From: Candidatus Magasanikbacteria bacterium CG1_02_32_51
Lineage (GTDB): Bacteria; Patescibacteriota; Patescibacteriia; Magasanikbacterales; UBA922
NCBI GenBank assembly: GCA_001871435.1
Contig: MNVC01000014.1
Span: forward strand, 1-59,118
Direction: 5' to 3'
Length of the DNA: 59,118 nt
Position 1 is the stretch's first letter. Every line of letters starts with the position of its first letter. Position numbers and translations under genes: made by a program. This document shows positions 1 to 6,438 of this stretch, piece after piece. The notes under the pieces were generated by a model. That model saw only the letters and a program-made list of their open reading frames with translations, did no database searches and was not told the origin of the DNA.

Positions 1-99
1 TCAAAAATGATTCATCAACAAAACTTTCCCTAATTCAATTGGCAACGATCATTTCATGACCATATTATAAAAAAGGAAAAAGAACTTGACATTATATAA
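1..99 (+). pseudogene. Decayed C-terminal fragment of a REP-associated tyrosine transposase
   Basis: Frame 1 read from base 1 gives SKMIHQQ, an in-frame TAA at 31-33, then WQRSFHDHIIK and EKELDII before a second TAA at 97-99. The same stretch occurs in the intact transposase at 1400-1972 (SKIIHQQ, WQRSFHDHIIK, EKEYDQI), so this is a diverged copy of its C-terminal part. The internal stop and the loss of the tail show that it is dead. Its 5' part lies outside the window. Confidence 0.85.
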
Positions 100-114
100 C
101 GTATATGTTATTAT
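86..114 (+). promoter_or_regulatory. Sigma70-type promoter of the HTH antitoxin gene, inside transposase remains
   Basis: TTGACA (86-91), a 17-bp spacer and TATTAT (109-114) make a near-consensus promoter. The predicted start of transcription is about base 121, so the gene starting at ATG 123 would have almost no leader. The -35 and the start of the spacer lie in the last codons of the decayed transposase (GAACTTGACATTATATAA). Confidence 0.75.
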
Positions 115-122
115 ATATACAT

Positions 123-395
123 ATGAAATCATATCAAACACTCAAAAAAAGTCTTTTGAAAGACAAAGAAATCAAAAAAGTTTATGATGATCTTGAACCT
201 GAATTTAGGTTATCTCAGATGATTATTGCCAAGAGGATTGAAAAAGGAATGTCTCAGGCAGATTTGGCCAAAAAAATAGGTACCAAGCAACCTGCTGTAG
301 CTAGATTAGAATCTGGTACTTATAACCCTAGTGTGACTTTGTTAAAGAAGACTGCTAGAGCCTTAGGTTCTTCTTTGTATATTTCTTTTGAATAA
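123..395 (+). CDS. XRE/HigA-type helix-turn-helix antitoxin or regulator
   Basis: This is a 90-aa DNA-binding protein. A helical N-terminus (residues 1-30) is followed by a Cro/CI-type HTH at about 32-85, with MSQADLAKKIGTKQPAVARL as the turn and recognition helix. HigA-type antitoxins have this size and layout. An in-frame ATG at 105 exists but falls inside the promoter spacer, so ATG 123 is chosen and the mRNA is nearly leaderless. No RelE/HigB toxin follows; the next genes form a separate MntA-HepT pair. A toxin could lie upstream of the window, but the transposase fragment fills that side, so this may be an orphan antitoxin. The HTH call is firm and the antitoxin role is inferred from family resemblance. 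Confidence 0.85.
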   Translation: MKSYQTLKKSLLKDKEIKKVYDDLEPEFRLSQMIIAKRIEKGMSQADLAKKIGTKQPAVARLESGTYNPSVTLLKKTARALGSSLYISFE

Positions 396-468
396 ATTTT
401 ATTTTGTGTTTTTTATCCACCATTTTGGTGGGTTTTTTGTTTGAAAAAAAATTGGTTAGTCTGCAATG

Positions 469-509
469 GTAGGGATCCACCATGGGTGGACAAATAGACC
501 TGTCCCTAC
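469..509. repeat. REP-like palindrome, variant copy 1
   Basis: The sequence begins GTAGGGA and ends GACCTGTCCCTAC, matching the outer arms of the perfect palindromes at 1291 and 1698. The centre is replaced by a second small inverted repeat, TCCACC-ATG-GGTGGA. The flanks (TGGTTAGTCTGCAATG on the left, GGATGT on the right) also resemble those of the other copies. The gap 396-575 otherwise holds only this element and a promoter. Confidence 0.8.
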
Positions 510-539
510 GGATGTGGTAGAAAATATAGGCATTTTTGA

Positions 540-567
540 TTGACTTATACACTTTTTGTGATATAAT
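540..567 (+). promoter_or_regulatory. Promoter of the mntA-hepT operon
   Basis: TTGACT (540-545), a 16-bp spacer and a perfect TATAAT (562-567). Transcription is predicted to start at about 574, two bases before ATG 576, so the message would be leaderless, as for the gene at 123. Confidence 0.75.
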
Positions 568-575
568 AAAAACAT

Positions 576-869
576 ATGAAACTATCTAAAAAAGATTTGC
601 AAAAAATAATAAAGATACTAAAACAACATGAAGTAAAAAGTGCTGGTCTTTTTGGTTCATATGCTAGAGGTGAAGCCACCAAGAAAAGTGATATAGATTT
701 TTTGATAGAATTCAACAACAAAAATACCAAAAGTTTGTTGGATATTGTGGCATTGAAACTTGATTTGGAAGACAATCTGAAAAAAAAATGTGATATAGTC
801 ACCAAACGTGGACTTCATTTTCGCATTAGACCTTATGTAAAAAAAGATTTGATAAAATTGTATGACTAA
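576..869 (+). CDS. mntA: MntA-type minimal nucleotidyltransferase (antitoxin)
   Basis: A 97-aa protein of the DNA polymerase beta-like nucleotidyltransferase fold. The signature GSX10DXD is complete: G27-S28, then D39 and D41 (GSYARGEATKKSDID). A third acidic position is probably supplied by CDIV near residue 73. In characterised HepT-MntA pairs the MNT protein transfers AMP to a tyrosine of the HEPN toxin and so neutralises it. It overlaps the downstream HEPN gene by 8 bases, which indicates translational coupling in an antitoxin-first order. Family and pairing are clear; activity has not been tested. Confidence 0.92.
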   Translation: MKLSKKDLQKIIKILKQHEVKSAGLFGSYARGEATKKSDIDFLIEFNNKNTKSLLDIVALKLDLEDNLKKKCDIVTKRGLHFRIRPYVKKDLIKLYD

Positions 870-1206
870 AAAAAATCCTCTTATTTATATTGAACATATT
901 TTGGATAGTATAGCTAAAGTAGAAGAATATCTAAAAGATTTGAAAAAAACTGAATTTTTGAAATCTACTCAAAAACAAGATGCTATTGTCAGAAGAATAG
1001 AAATAATAGGTGAAGCTGTAAAAAATATTCCAAAAAGTCTTAGAGACAAATATCCCAAAATAGAATGGAGGAAGATTGCTGGTATGAGAGATATTTTGAT
1101 ACATGAATATTTCAATGTAGAATTGAATGAAGCTTGGATTGTTGCCAAAATAGAATTACCAAAATTAGCTAGAGAATTATACAAAATTTTGGAACAGCTA
1201 CAGTAA
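862..1206 (+). CDS. hepT: HepT-type HEPN toxin ribonuclease (DUF86)
   Basis: A 114-aa all-helical HEPN protein. The catalytic RX4-6H motif is R76-DILI-H81, and it continues as H81-E-Y83, giving the full RX4HXY form. In the studied HepT-MntA systems the tyrosine of this motif is the residue that receives AMP. HEPN toxins cleave RNA. The gene starts inside the last codons of mntA (8-base overlap). The two genes form a self-contained toxin-antitoxin operon with its own promoter, bracketed by REP-like palindromes at 469 and 1291. Confidence 0.92.
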   Translation: MTKKNPLIYIEHILDSIAKVEEYLKDLKKTEFLKSTQKQDAIVRRIEIIGEAVKNIPKSLRDKYPKIEWRKIAGMRDILIHEYFNVELNEAWIVAKIELPKLARELYKILEQLQ

Positions 1207-1290
1207 TTTTGGTATTTTATTGATTTTGTTATGAAACCATTTGTTAGTAATGGTTTTTTTATTTTACAAAAGATTGGTTATAATGCAATG

Positions 1291-1318
1291 GTAGGGACAG
1301 GTCGCGACCTGTCCCTAC
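1291..1318. repeat. REP-like perfect 28-bp palindrome, copy 2
   Basis: GTAGGGACAGGTCG is followed directly by its exact reverse complement. The symmetry extends outward through GCAATG (1285-1290) and CATTGC after a 3-base interruption. It lies between hepT and the transposase. On RNA it would form a very stable hairpin, so it could also act as a transcript end. The gap 1207-1399 has no other visible feature. Confidence 0.85.
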
Positions 1319-1399
1319 GGACATTGCAAAAATAATCATTGTATAAATTTGAAATAATACCGAAATTAAGAGATAATTGTATATATTTTATACAATAAA

Positions 1400-1972
1400 A
1401 TGCTTGACAAAAAACAACGCAAGCACAACCGTCTGATAAATTTTGATTACCAAACAAATGGATTGTATTTTGTTACGATTTGTACCAGAAATCGCGAGCA
1501 TCTGTTTGGTGGTGTCTATCACGATTTCATGTGTGTAAACAGAATTGGTTCAGTTGTATACAGACAATGGGAATGGTTATTTGTACAATATCCATACATA
1601 ATAAATCACGGTTTTATCGTCATGCCCAATCATGTACATGGGATTATTGAGATTGATAGGTCATTGATTGGTGACAAAGAATGGTTAGTCAAACACGGTA
1701 GGGACAGGTCTAGACCTGTCCCTACGGATGTTGCAAACAAACTTGATATTGAAATAAATATCAAACCAACAAAAATTTTATCATTATCAAATATAATCGG
1801 TGCATTCAAAACAACCTCGTCAAAAATAATCCACCAACAATGTTTGCTACGATTTGCCTGGCAAAGATCATTTCATGACCATATCATAAAAAATGAAAAA
1901 GAATATGACCAAATATATAAATATGTCCGTATGAACCCAGTGTTATGGAATAGAGATAGAAATAATATTTGA
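1400..1972 (+). CDS. REP-associated tyrosine transposase (RAYT, Y1/HUH family)
   Basis: A 190-aa protein of the Y1-transposase family. The N-terminus (DYQTNGLYFVTICTRN) and the metal-binding HUH motif (MPNHVHGII, H78 and H80) are typical. The C-terminal EKEYDQIYKYVRMNP segment contains the candidate catalytic tyrosines. RAYTs are single-copy, domesticated relatives of IS200 transposases associated with short palindromic REP sequences. Such palindromes are present here at 469 and 1291, and one lies inside this gene. That in-frame palindrome encodes residues 99-108 (HGRDRSRPVP), which fall in the variable region between the HUH motif and the tyrosine helix, so the enzyme may tolerate it. The reading frame is intact. 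Confidence 0.9.
   Translation: MLDKKQRKHNRLINFDYQTNGLYFVTICTRNREHLFGGVYHDFMCVNRIGSVVYRQWEWLFVQYPYIINHGFIVMPNHVHGIIEIDRSLIGDKEWLVKHGRDRSRPVPTDVANKLDIEINIKPTKILSLSNIIGAFKTTSSKIIHQQCLLRFAWQRSFHDHIIKNEKEYDQIYKYVRMNPVLWNRDRNNI
1698..1725. repeat. REP-like perfect 28-bp palindrome inside the transposase gene, copy 3
   Basis: GTAGGGACAGGTCT is followed by its exact reverse complement, within codons of the RAYT gene. Flanks TGGTTAGTC on the left and GGATGTTGCAAA on the right match those of copies 1 and 2. It is translated as part of GRDRSRPVPT. Confidence 0.88.
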
Positions 1973-2046
1973 GCATTTCTGTTACTTATCATTTTTGTGT
2001 ATTAAAAGAAACAAAAACATAGTACAATTTATACACAGTCAAGTTA

Positions 2047-2075
2047 TTAACATTTGTTTGAAATGGGTGTATAAT
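2047..2075 (+). promoter_or_regulatory. Promoter of the abiE operon
   Basis: TTAACA (2047-2052), a 17-bp spacer and TATAAT (2070-2075). The predicted start near 2082 leaves a leader of about 33 bases before ATG 2115, and it excludes the longer frame that opens at 1995. Confidence 0.7.
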
Positions 2076-2114
2076 AGGTTTGTATCTCAATTTGTTATTA
2101 AAAATAATAAAGAT

Positions 2115-2717
2115 ATGATATATATTGAATTAGAAAATGGCTTAATTAAGCAAAAACCTGTATTTTCACTTCGTGATATTGAAAATGCTGGTTTTAAGGT
2201 TTATCCCTACCAATTGAATTTGTGGACTAAAAAAGGCTATCTCAAAAAATTAAAGGGTGGTTTTTATATATTTAGCAAAGCTAAGATTTCTAATGAAATT
2301 ATAGCTAATTATTTACGACAACCTTCGTACATATCTCTTGAGTATGCTTTGTATTTGTACAACTATACTGTTGATATACCTTTTCAAATAACTTCTGTAA
2401 CTACAAGGAATACGGCTAGAATACAAGTAGAAAATAATATTTTTATTTATTATCATGTGAAACCTAGTGTGTTCAATGGTTTTGTAAATAATAATAATTT
2501 TTTTCTGGCCACAGCAGAAAAAGCTTTGGTTGATCTGTTTTATTTGTATCCAAAAAAATTTAATAATAATGAAGATTTTTTTGAAGCACGTTTTCATGAA
2601 GAAATGATGAAAGAGAAATTGGATTGGGTTGGATTGTTTGACATTGCTAAATTGTATAATAATCAAAGTTTAGTAAGAAGATTGGAATCTTTTAAAAAAT
2701 ATATTTTTAATCAATAA
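2115..2717 (+). CDS. abiEi: AbiEi-type antitoxin (type IV toxin-antitoxin)
   Basis: A 200-aa protein with an N-terminal winged-helix region (residues 1-55: FSLRDIENAGFKVYPYQLNL, then LKGGFYIFSKAKIS), a central YISLEYALYLY segment and the AbiEi hallmark ATAEKALVDLFYLYP. AbiEi antitoxins repress their own operon through the winged helix and counteract the nucleotidyltransferase toxin AbiEii. The frame is open from 1995, but the extra 40 residues would begin upstream of the promoter, so ATG 2115 is chosen. It is 3 bases upstream of abiEii. The pair is known from phage abortive infection. Confidence 0.87.
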   Translation: MIYIELENGLIKQKPVFSLRDIENAGFKVYPYQLNLWTKKGYLKKLKGGFYIFSKAKISNEIIANYLRQPSYISLEYALYLYNYTVDIPFQITSVTTRNTARIQVENNIFIYYHVKPSVFNGFVNNNNFFLATAEKALVDLFYLYPKKFNNNEDFFEARFHEEMMKEKLDWVGLFDIAKLYNNQSLVRRLESFKKYIFNQ

Positions 2718-2720
2718 TTT

Positions 2721-3503
2721 ATGTTGAGCTTGGAACAAATTTTATTTTTTGCCAAACAACAAGGCTTGAAAGAAAGTAGTGAAAAACAGGCTATGGTTGA
2801 ATATTTGCAGACTTTGATATTGCAGTTGTTAGTCAAATATAAAGGATCAGATAAAATAAGCTTTATTGGTGGTACCAGTCTTCGTTTTTTTTATAATTTA
2901 CCTAGATTTTCGGAAGATTTGGATTTTGATAATTTTGGTTTATCAGAACAAGAATTTGACGAAATAATAAAAGAATTAGTCAAGGATTTAGTTTTGCGTG
3001 GTTTTGTAATAGATTCTCTTGTTAAGTTCAAAGGTGCTTATCATTGTTATTTACGTTTTTCAAATTTGTTGTATCAAAATAATTTGTCTACTCATGTTGA
3101 TGAAAAAATATTAGTAAAAATTGACACTACAAAGCAAGATTTTATTTTTAAGCCAGAAAGAAAATTTTTTAATCGTTATGGTATTACTGAAGAAATACAA
3201 GTAAACCCTATAGATATTTTGATGGCCCAAAAAACTATGGCACTTTTGGGTAGAAAAAGAGCCAAAGGAAGAGATTTTTTTGATTTTGTATTTTTGGATG
3301 GGATAACTAAGCCAAATTTAGAATATTTGAAAAAAGAATTAGGTATTGATTCTTTGGAGAAACTAAAGGTTTTAATTATAGAAAGATGTTCAATTTTGAA
3401 TTTTGATGATTTGGCAAAAGACGTAGAACCTTTTTTATTTAATTTTGATGATGTTGCCAAAGTAAGAAAATTCAGGCAATATATAACAGGCTGGAACGTA
3501 TAA
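2721..3503 (+). CDS. abiEii: AbiEii-type nucleotidyltransferase toxin
   Basis: A 260-aa nucleotidyltransferase of the AbiEii/AbiGii family. The diagnostic block is FIGGTSLRFFYNL (about residues 48-60), then RFSEDLDFD (about 62-70), where the Gly-Gly-Thr-Ser and Asp-x-Asp residues form the active site. A C-terminal KRAKGRDFFDFVFL helix region is also typical. Characterised members modify tRNA acceptor ends with nucleotides. It directly follows abiEi (3-base gap) in the usual antitoxin-toxin order. Confidence 0.9.
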   Translation: MLSLEQILFFAKQQGLKESSEKQAMVEYLQTLILQLLVKYKGSDKISFIGGTSLRFFYNLPRFSEDLDFDNFGLSEQEFDEIIKELVKDLVLRGFVIDSLVKFKGAYHCYLRFSNLLYQNNLSTHVDEKILVKIDTTKQDFIFKPERKFFNRYGITEEIQVNPIDILMAQKTMALLGRKRAKGRDFFDFVFLDGITKPNLEYLKKELGIDSLEKLKVLIIERCSILNFDDLAKDVEPFLFNFDDVAKVRKFRQYITGWNV

Positions 3504-3520
3504 CATTAATTTTAACACTC

Positions 3521-3538
3521 CTACCTGCCGGCAGGTAG
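3521..3538. repeat. 18-bp perfect palindrome (CTACCTGCC / GGCAGGTAG)
   Basis: The element sits 17 bases after abiEii. The core CTGCC...GGCAG recurs, with AACA between the arms, at 47541-47554 at the 5' end of the SprT-like gene. It is one of several GC-rich palindromes that stand out in this AT-rich sequence. Confidence 0.75.
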
Positions 3539-3595
3539 AAATAAAATCATGAATATTGTAGAATAGTCTTGTCTGGCAAATGAAAAATAGGATTC

Positions 3596-3734
3596 GTCAT
3601 TTCGAGTGAAGTGAATGAGGTACGAACGAACGTAGTCGAGAAATCTCCTTTCATTTAGTAAATAAATAGATAGACAATGAGAGGAGATCCCTCGACTCCA
3701 TCCCGTACTTCGTCGGGACTACGCTCGGGATGAC
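3596..3734. repeat. Long imperfect inverted repeat (GTCAT...ATGAC type)
   Basis: This element fills most of the gene-free stretch 3504-3858. It opens with GTCATTTCGAG and closes with CTCGGGATGAC. The inner arms are GTCGAGAAATCTCCT and AGGAGATCCCTCGAC. Related GTCAT/ATGAC elements occur at 42136-42222 and 46725-46803. It is gene-less and resembles a MITE or bidirectional hairpin; no coding potential was seen. Confidence 0.75.
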
Positions 3735-3807
3735 GATTTGGCTAGAATATTATTTTTTAACGTTTGTCTATGTCTGTTAGTTAAGACCTTTGTAGAAATA
3801 AGAATTA

Positions 3808-3838
3808 TTGGATAAGAAATAAAAAAATAAAGTATAAT
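3808..3838 (+). promoter_or_regulatory. Probable promoter of the glycan locus
   Basis: A perfect TATAAT (3833-3838) lies 20 bases before the first gene of the glycan region. The best -35 is TTGGAT (3808-3813) with a long 19-bp spacer, so the -10 is convincing and the -35 is not. Confidence 0.45.
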
Positions 3839-3858
3839 AAATCAATAAATTTCGTTTT

Positions 3859-5871
3859 ATGCAAAAAACTCTAGAAAAAATTCTAAAAATAGTCATTGGT
3901 ATTACTTTTTTTGTACCTATTTTGGTTTTACCTACAGCCTATATTTTTCCTTTTATTGTACCCAAGATTATTTATTTTCGGTCTCTAGTTTTGGTGATGC
4001 TTGACCTCTATCTTGTATTACTTTTTAGTAATTTCCAGAAATATAGACCGAGATTTTCGTGGGTCAATATTGCTGTTTTATTATTTTTTATTTCATTTAC
4101 TATTTCTACTTTTGTGGGTGTGGATTGGTACAAGAGTTTTTGGGACAATCATGAGAGAATGCTTGGTCTTTTTACTATATTTCATTATGTAGTTTATTAT
4201 TTTATCATTACAACTGTAGTGCGTGATTGGTCTGAGTGGAAGTGGCTGATGCGTACATTTTTGTTGGCTGGATCTCTAGTTATGTTTATTGGTGTGTTGC
4301 AGAGATATGTCAATCCAGAATTACTTTTGAATAGGGGAGGGACTAGAGTTTCTTCCACACTTGGTAACGCTATTTATCTTAGTGGCTATGGATTGTTTTT
4401 ATTTTTTGTAGGATCACTATTGGCTGTCAAAGAAAAATTAAAAGCCAGGAATATTAAATTTTTGTCTGTGGAAGCTAGTTGGTTTTGGCTAGAAATTTTA
4501 GCTTCTTTGCTTGGACTTTGGGGTGTATTTTTGGGTAGTACTCGTGGAGCTTTAGTAGCCTTGATTGTTAGCTTGTTTGTTTTGTTAGCTATATACTTTT
4601 TTACTCTGAAAGGACAAAAGAAATTAAAACAGATTACAATGATTATTGTTTTGGTGGGTACTGTCCTTCTTGGTGTTTTGTATATGAACAGATCGGATGC
4701 TTTTGTGAGTAACTTACCAGCTTTTGGACGTCTTTTGAATACTAGTTTTTCACAAAAAGACACTAGAGTAATGGCTTGGGGAGTAGCGCTCGATGCTTGG
4801 ACAGAAAAACCTATTTTTGGTTGGGGACCAAACAACTACTACTATGCTTTCAACAAATATTATCGTGCGGAATTTTTGGAATATGGTTTTGGTGAAACTT
4901 GGTTTGATAATGCTCATAGTGTCATTATGAATACTTTGGCTGTACAGGGTATTGTTGGTTTACTTTTGTATATCAATATTTTTGTGTTAGCTACCATTTA
5001 TTTGTTGAAAAGATATAGAGAAGGTAAAGTGGATATTCATATTTTGGCCTTTGGTATAGCTTTTATCTGGGCACATTTTATTAGTGTGGCGACTGTTTTT
5101 GATAATCCTACTTCTTATCTTTATTTTTTCTTTTTTCTCGCTCTAGTTTCTGGTTTTACTGAGAAATCAAAACAAGAAAATACAACTAAGAGTAATAGGG
5201 AAGTCTCTATGCCTTGGGCGGTATTTGTTTCTTTGTTGATGCTTCTTTTCATCTATAGTACTGATGTCAATTCAGCACGAGCCAACAAATCAGCTCTTTT
5301 GGCTATTAGGGATTTGAATGCTGGAAAGGATTATACCAAAGACTACAAAGATGCTACCTCTATTCCTTCACCACATGTTGATGATATTAGGAATGACACT
5401 GCCCGTATCTTTAGTGATATTGTCTCTCAGATATTAAAGGATCCAAAAGTAAAAGAAAAAGATAAATGGCAAATACTTGAACCTTTTTATAATCAAGCTG
5501 TAGGAAATTTGAACAAAAATATTGAATTACATCCAAATGATATTAGAGTAAGTTTACAATTGGCTCAAATACAAATTTATGGGGCTGTAGCAAAACAAGA
5601 TGTCAATCTTTTACTTGAAGCAGAAAAGACACTAGAAGGCACTTTGCTTTTGTCACCAAAAAGACAACAGATACAGTATATGTTGGCTGGTGTCAAACAA
5701 AATTTGCAAAAAACTGACGAAGCTATCAAGCTTTTGCGAGATAGTATTGATAATGACCCAAATATTCCTAATGGTTGGCAACAATTGGAAAGTTTGTATA
5801 ATGGATTGGGAGATATTGAAAAAGCCAAGGCGTTGCGGGCGGAGGCGTTGGAAAAGGGGATTACTTTTTAG
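3859..5871 (+). CDS. O-antigen polymerase/ligase family membrane protein with C-terminal TPRs
   Basis: A 670-aa protein. Residues 1-480 form a polytopic membrane domain of about 10-12 hydrophobic segments. The Wzy_C/O-antigen ligase region contains STRGALVALIVS (about 227) and GWGPNNYYYAFNKY (about 320), followed by the long extracytoplasmic loop. Residues 490-670 are soluble and helical with TPR-like repeats (AEKTLEGTLLLSPKR, AIKLLRDSIDNDPNIPNGW). The family either polymerises lipid-linked repeat units or transfers glycan to an acceptor, including proteins. Bacteria of this type lack lipopolysaccharide, so a role in polymerisation or protein/cell-wall glycosylation is likely, but the two cannot be separated from sequence. 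It opens the glycan locus. Confidence 0.85.
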   Translation: MQKTLEKILKIVIGITFFVPILVLPTAYIFPFIVPKIIYFRSLVLVMLDLYLVLLFSNFQKYRPRFSWVNIAVLLFFISFTISTFVGVDWYKSFWDNHERMLGLFTIFHYVVYYFIITTVVRDWSEWKWLMRTFLLAGSLVMFIGVLQRYVNPELLLNRGGTRVSSTLGNAIYLSGYGLFLFFVGSLLAVKEKLKARNIKFLSVEASWFWLEILASLLGLWGVFLGSTRGALVALIVSLFVLLAIYFFTLKGQKKLKQITMIIVLVGTVLLGVLYMNRSDAFVSNLPAFGRLLNTSFSQKDTRVMAWGVALDAWTEKPIFGWGPNNYYYAFNKYYRAEFLEYGFGETWFDNAHSVIMNTLAVQGIVGLLLYINIFVLATIYLLKRYREGKVDIHILAFGIAFIWAHFISVATVFDNPTSYLYFFFFLALVSGFTEKSKQENTTKSNREVSMPWAVFVSLLMLLFIYSTDVNSARANKSALLAIRDLNAGKDYTKDYKDATSIPSPHVDDIRNDTARIFSDIVSQILKDPKVKEKDKWQILEPFYNQAVGNLNKNIELHPNDIRVSLQLAQIQIYGAVAKQDVNLLLEAEKTLEGTLLLSPKRQQIQYMLAGVKQNLQKTDEAIKLLRDSIDNDPNIPNGWQQLESLYNGLGDIEKAKALRAEALEKGITF

Positions 5872-5917
5872 TAAGATTTATTTTGTGAATAGGTATACTC
5901 TATTTTTTTGAAATGAA

Positions 5918-5949
5918 TCATTGTCTCATTGTGCCATTGTGCCATTGAC
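5918..5949. repeat. Left inverted tandem repeat of four-helix-bundle unit A
   Basis: Period-8 repeats of CATTGTGC type (CATTGTCT, CATTGTGC, CATTGTGC, CATTGAC) lie 19 bases before the gene at 5969. Their reverse complement recurs after the gene at 6359-6390. Confidence 0.75.
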
Positions 5950-5968
5950 TTTTTTTACATTATTTTTT

Positions 5969-6346
5969 ATGATAAAGAAGTTTTTGAGTTTAAAAGATAT
6001 TGACTGTTATTTCTTGTCCTATAATCTTAGTAATTATGTTTGGAATATTGTTATACAGTGGAATTACTTTGAAAAGAATAGTCTTGGTTCACAATTTGCT
6101 CGGGCAATTGATTCAATATCATCAAATATAGCAGAAGGATTTGGTAGATATAATAAAAAAGATAAGGTAAAATTTTATAGATACTCCATGGGTTCACTTT
6201 ACGAATGTTTGGACTGGAATCAAAAATCTATGAAAAGAGATTTGATAACAAAAGAAGATTATAATTTTATTTTTGAAAATTTACAAAAAATTAAACCAGA
6301 GATTTATTCACTGATAAATTATACTAACTTAAAATTAAAATTTTAA
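5969..6346 (+). CDS. Four-helix-bundle protein (S23/IVS family), unit A
   Basis: A 125-aa protein. The family core is recognisable as SLGSQFARAIDSISSNIAEGFGRY (residues about 38-61), KVKFYRYSMGSLYEC and a final helix. These proteins were first seen encoded in intervening sequences of 23S rRNA genes; their biochemical role is unknown. The frame is open further upstream, but those residues would come from the repeat, so ATG 5969 is preferred. The gene is bracketed by inverted repeats (5918-5949 and 6359-6390), as are the two other intact copies at 34337 and 53239. It interrupts the glycan locus between the polymerase and gmd. Confidence 0.85.
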   Translation: MIKKFLSLKDIDCYFLSYNLSNYVWNIVIQWNYFEKNSLGSQFARAIDSISSNIAEGFGRYNKKDKVKFYRYSMGSLYECLDWNQKSMKRDLITKEDYNFIFENLQKIKPEIYSLINYTNLKLKF

Positions 6347-6358
6347 CATCTTAGTAAA

Positions 6359-6390
6359 GTCACAATGGGTCAGTGACACAATGAAACAAT
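6359..6390. repeat. Right inverted tandem repeat of four-helix-bundle unit A
   Basis: GTCACAATGG, GTCAGTGA and CACAATGAAACAAT are the imperfect reverse complement of 5918-5949. The two arms flank the gene symmetrically (19 and 12 bases from its ends). Confidence 0.75.
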
Positions 6391-6438
6391 TTATTATGGG
6401 TATATTTATTATGTATATTAACACTAAGTGATTTTTTT

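Noticed and set aside
1995..2114. Longer N-terminus for the AbiEi protein
   Set aside because: It would begin upstream of a TTAACA-17-TATAAT promoter, and the extra residues do not look like the winged-helix domain.
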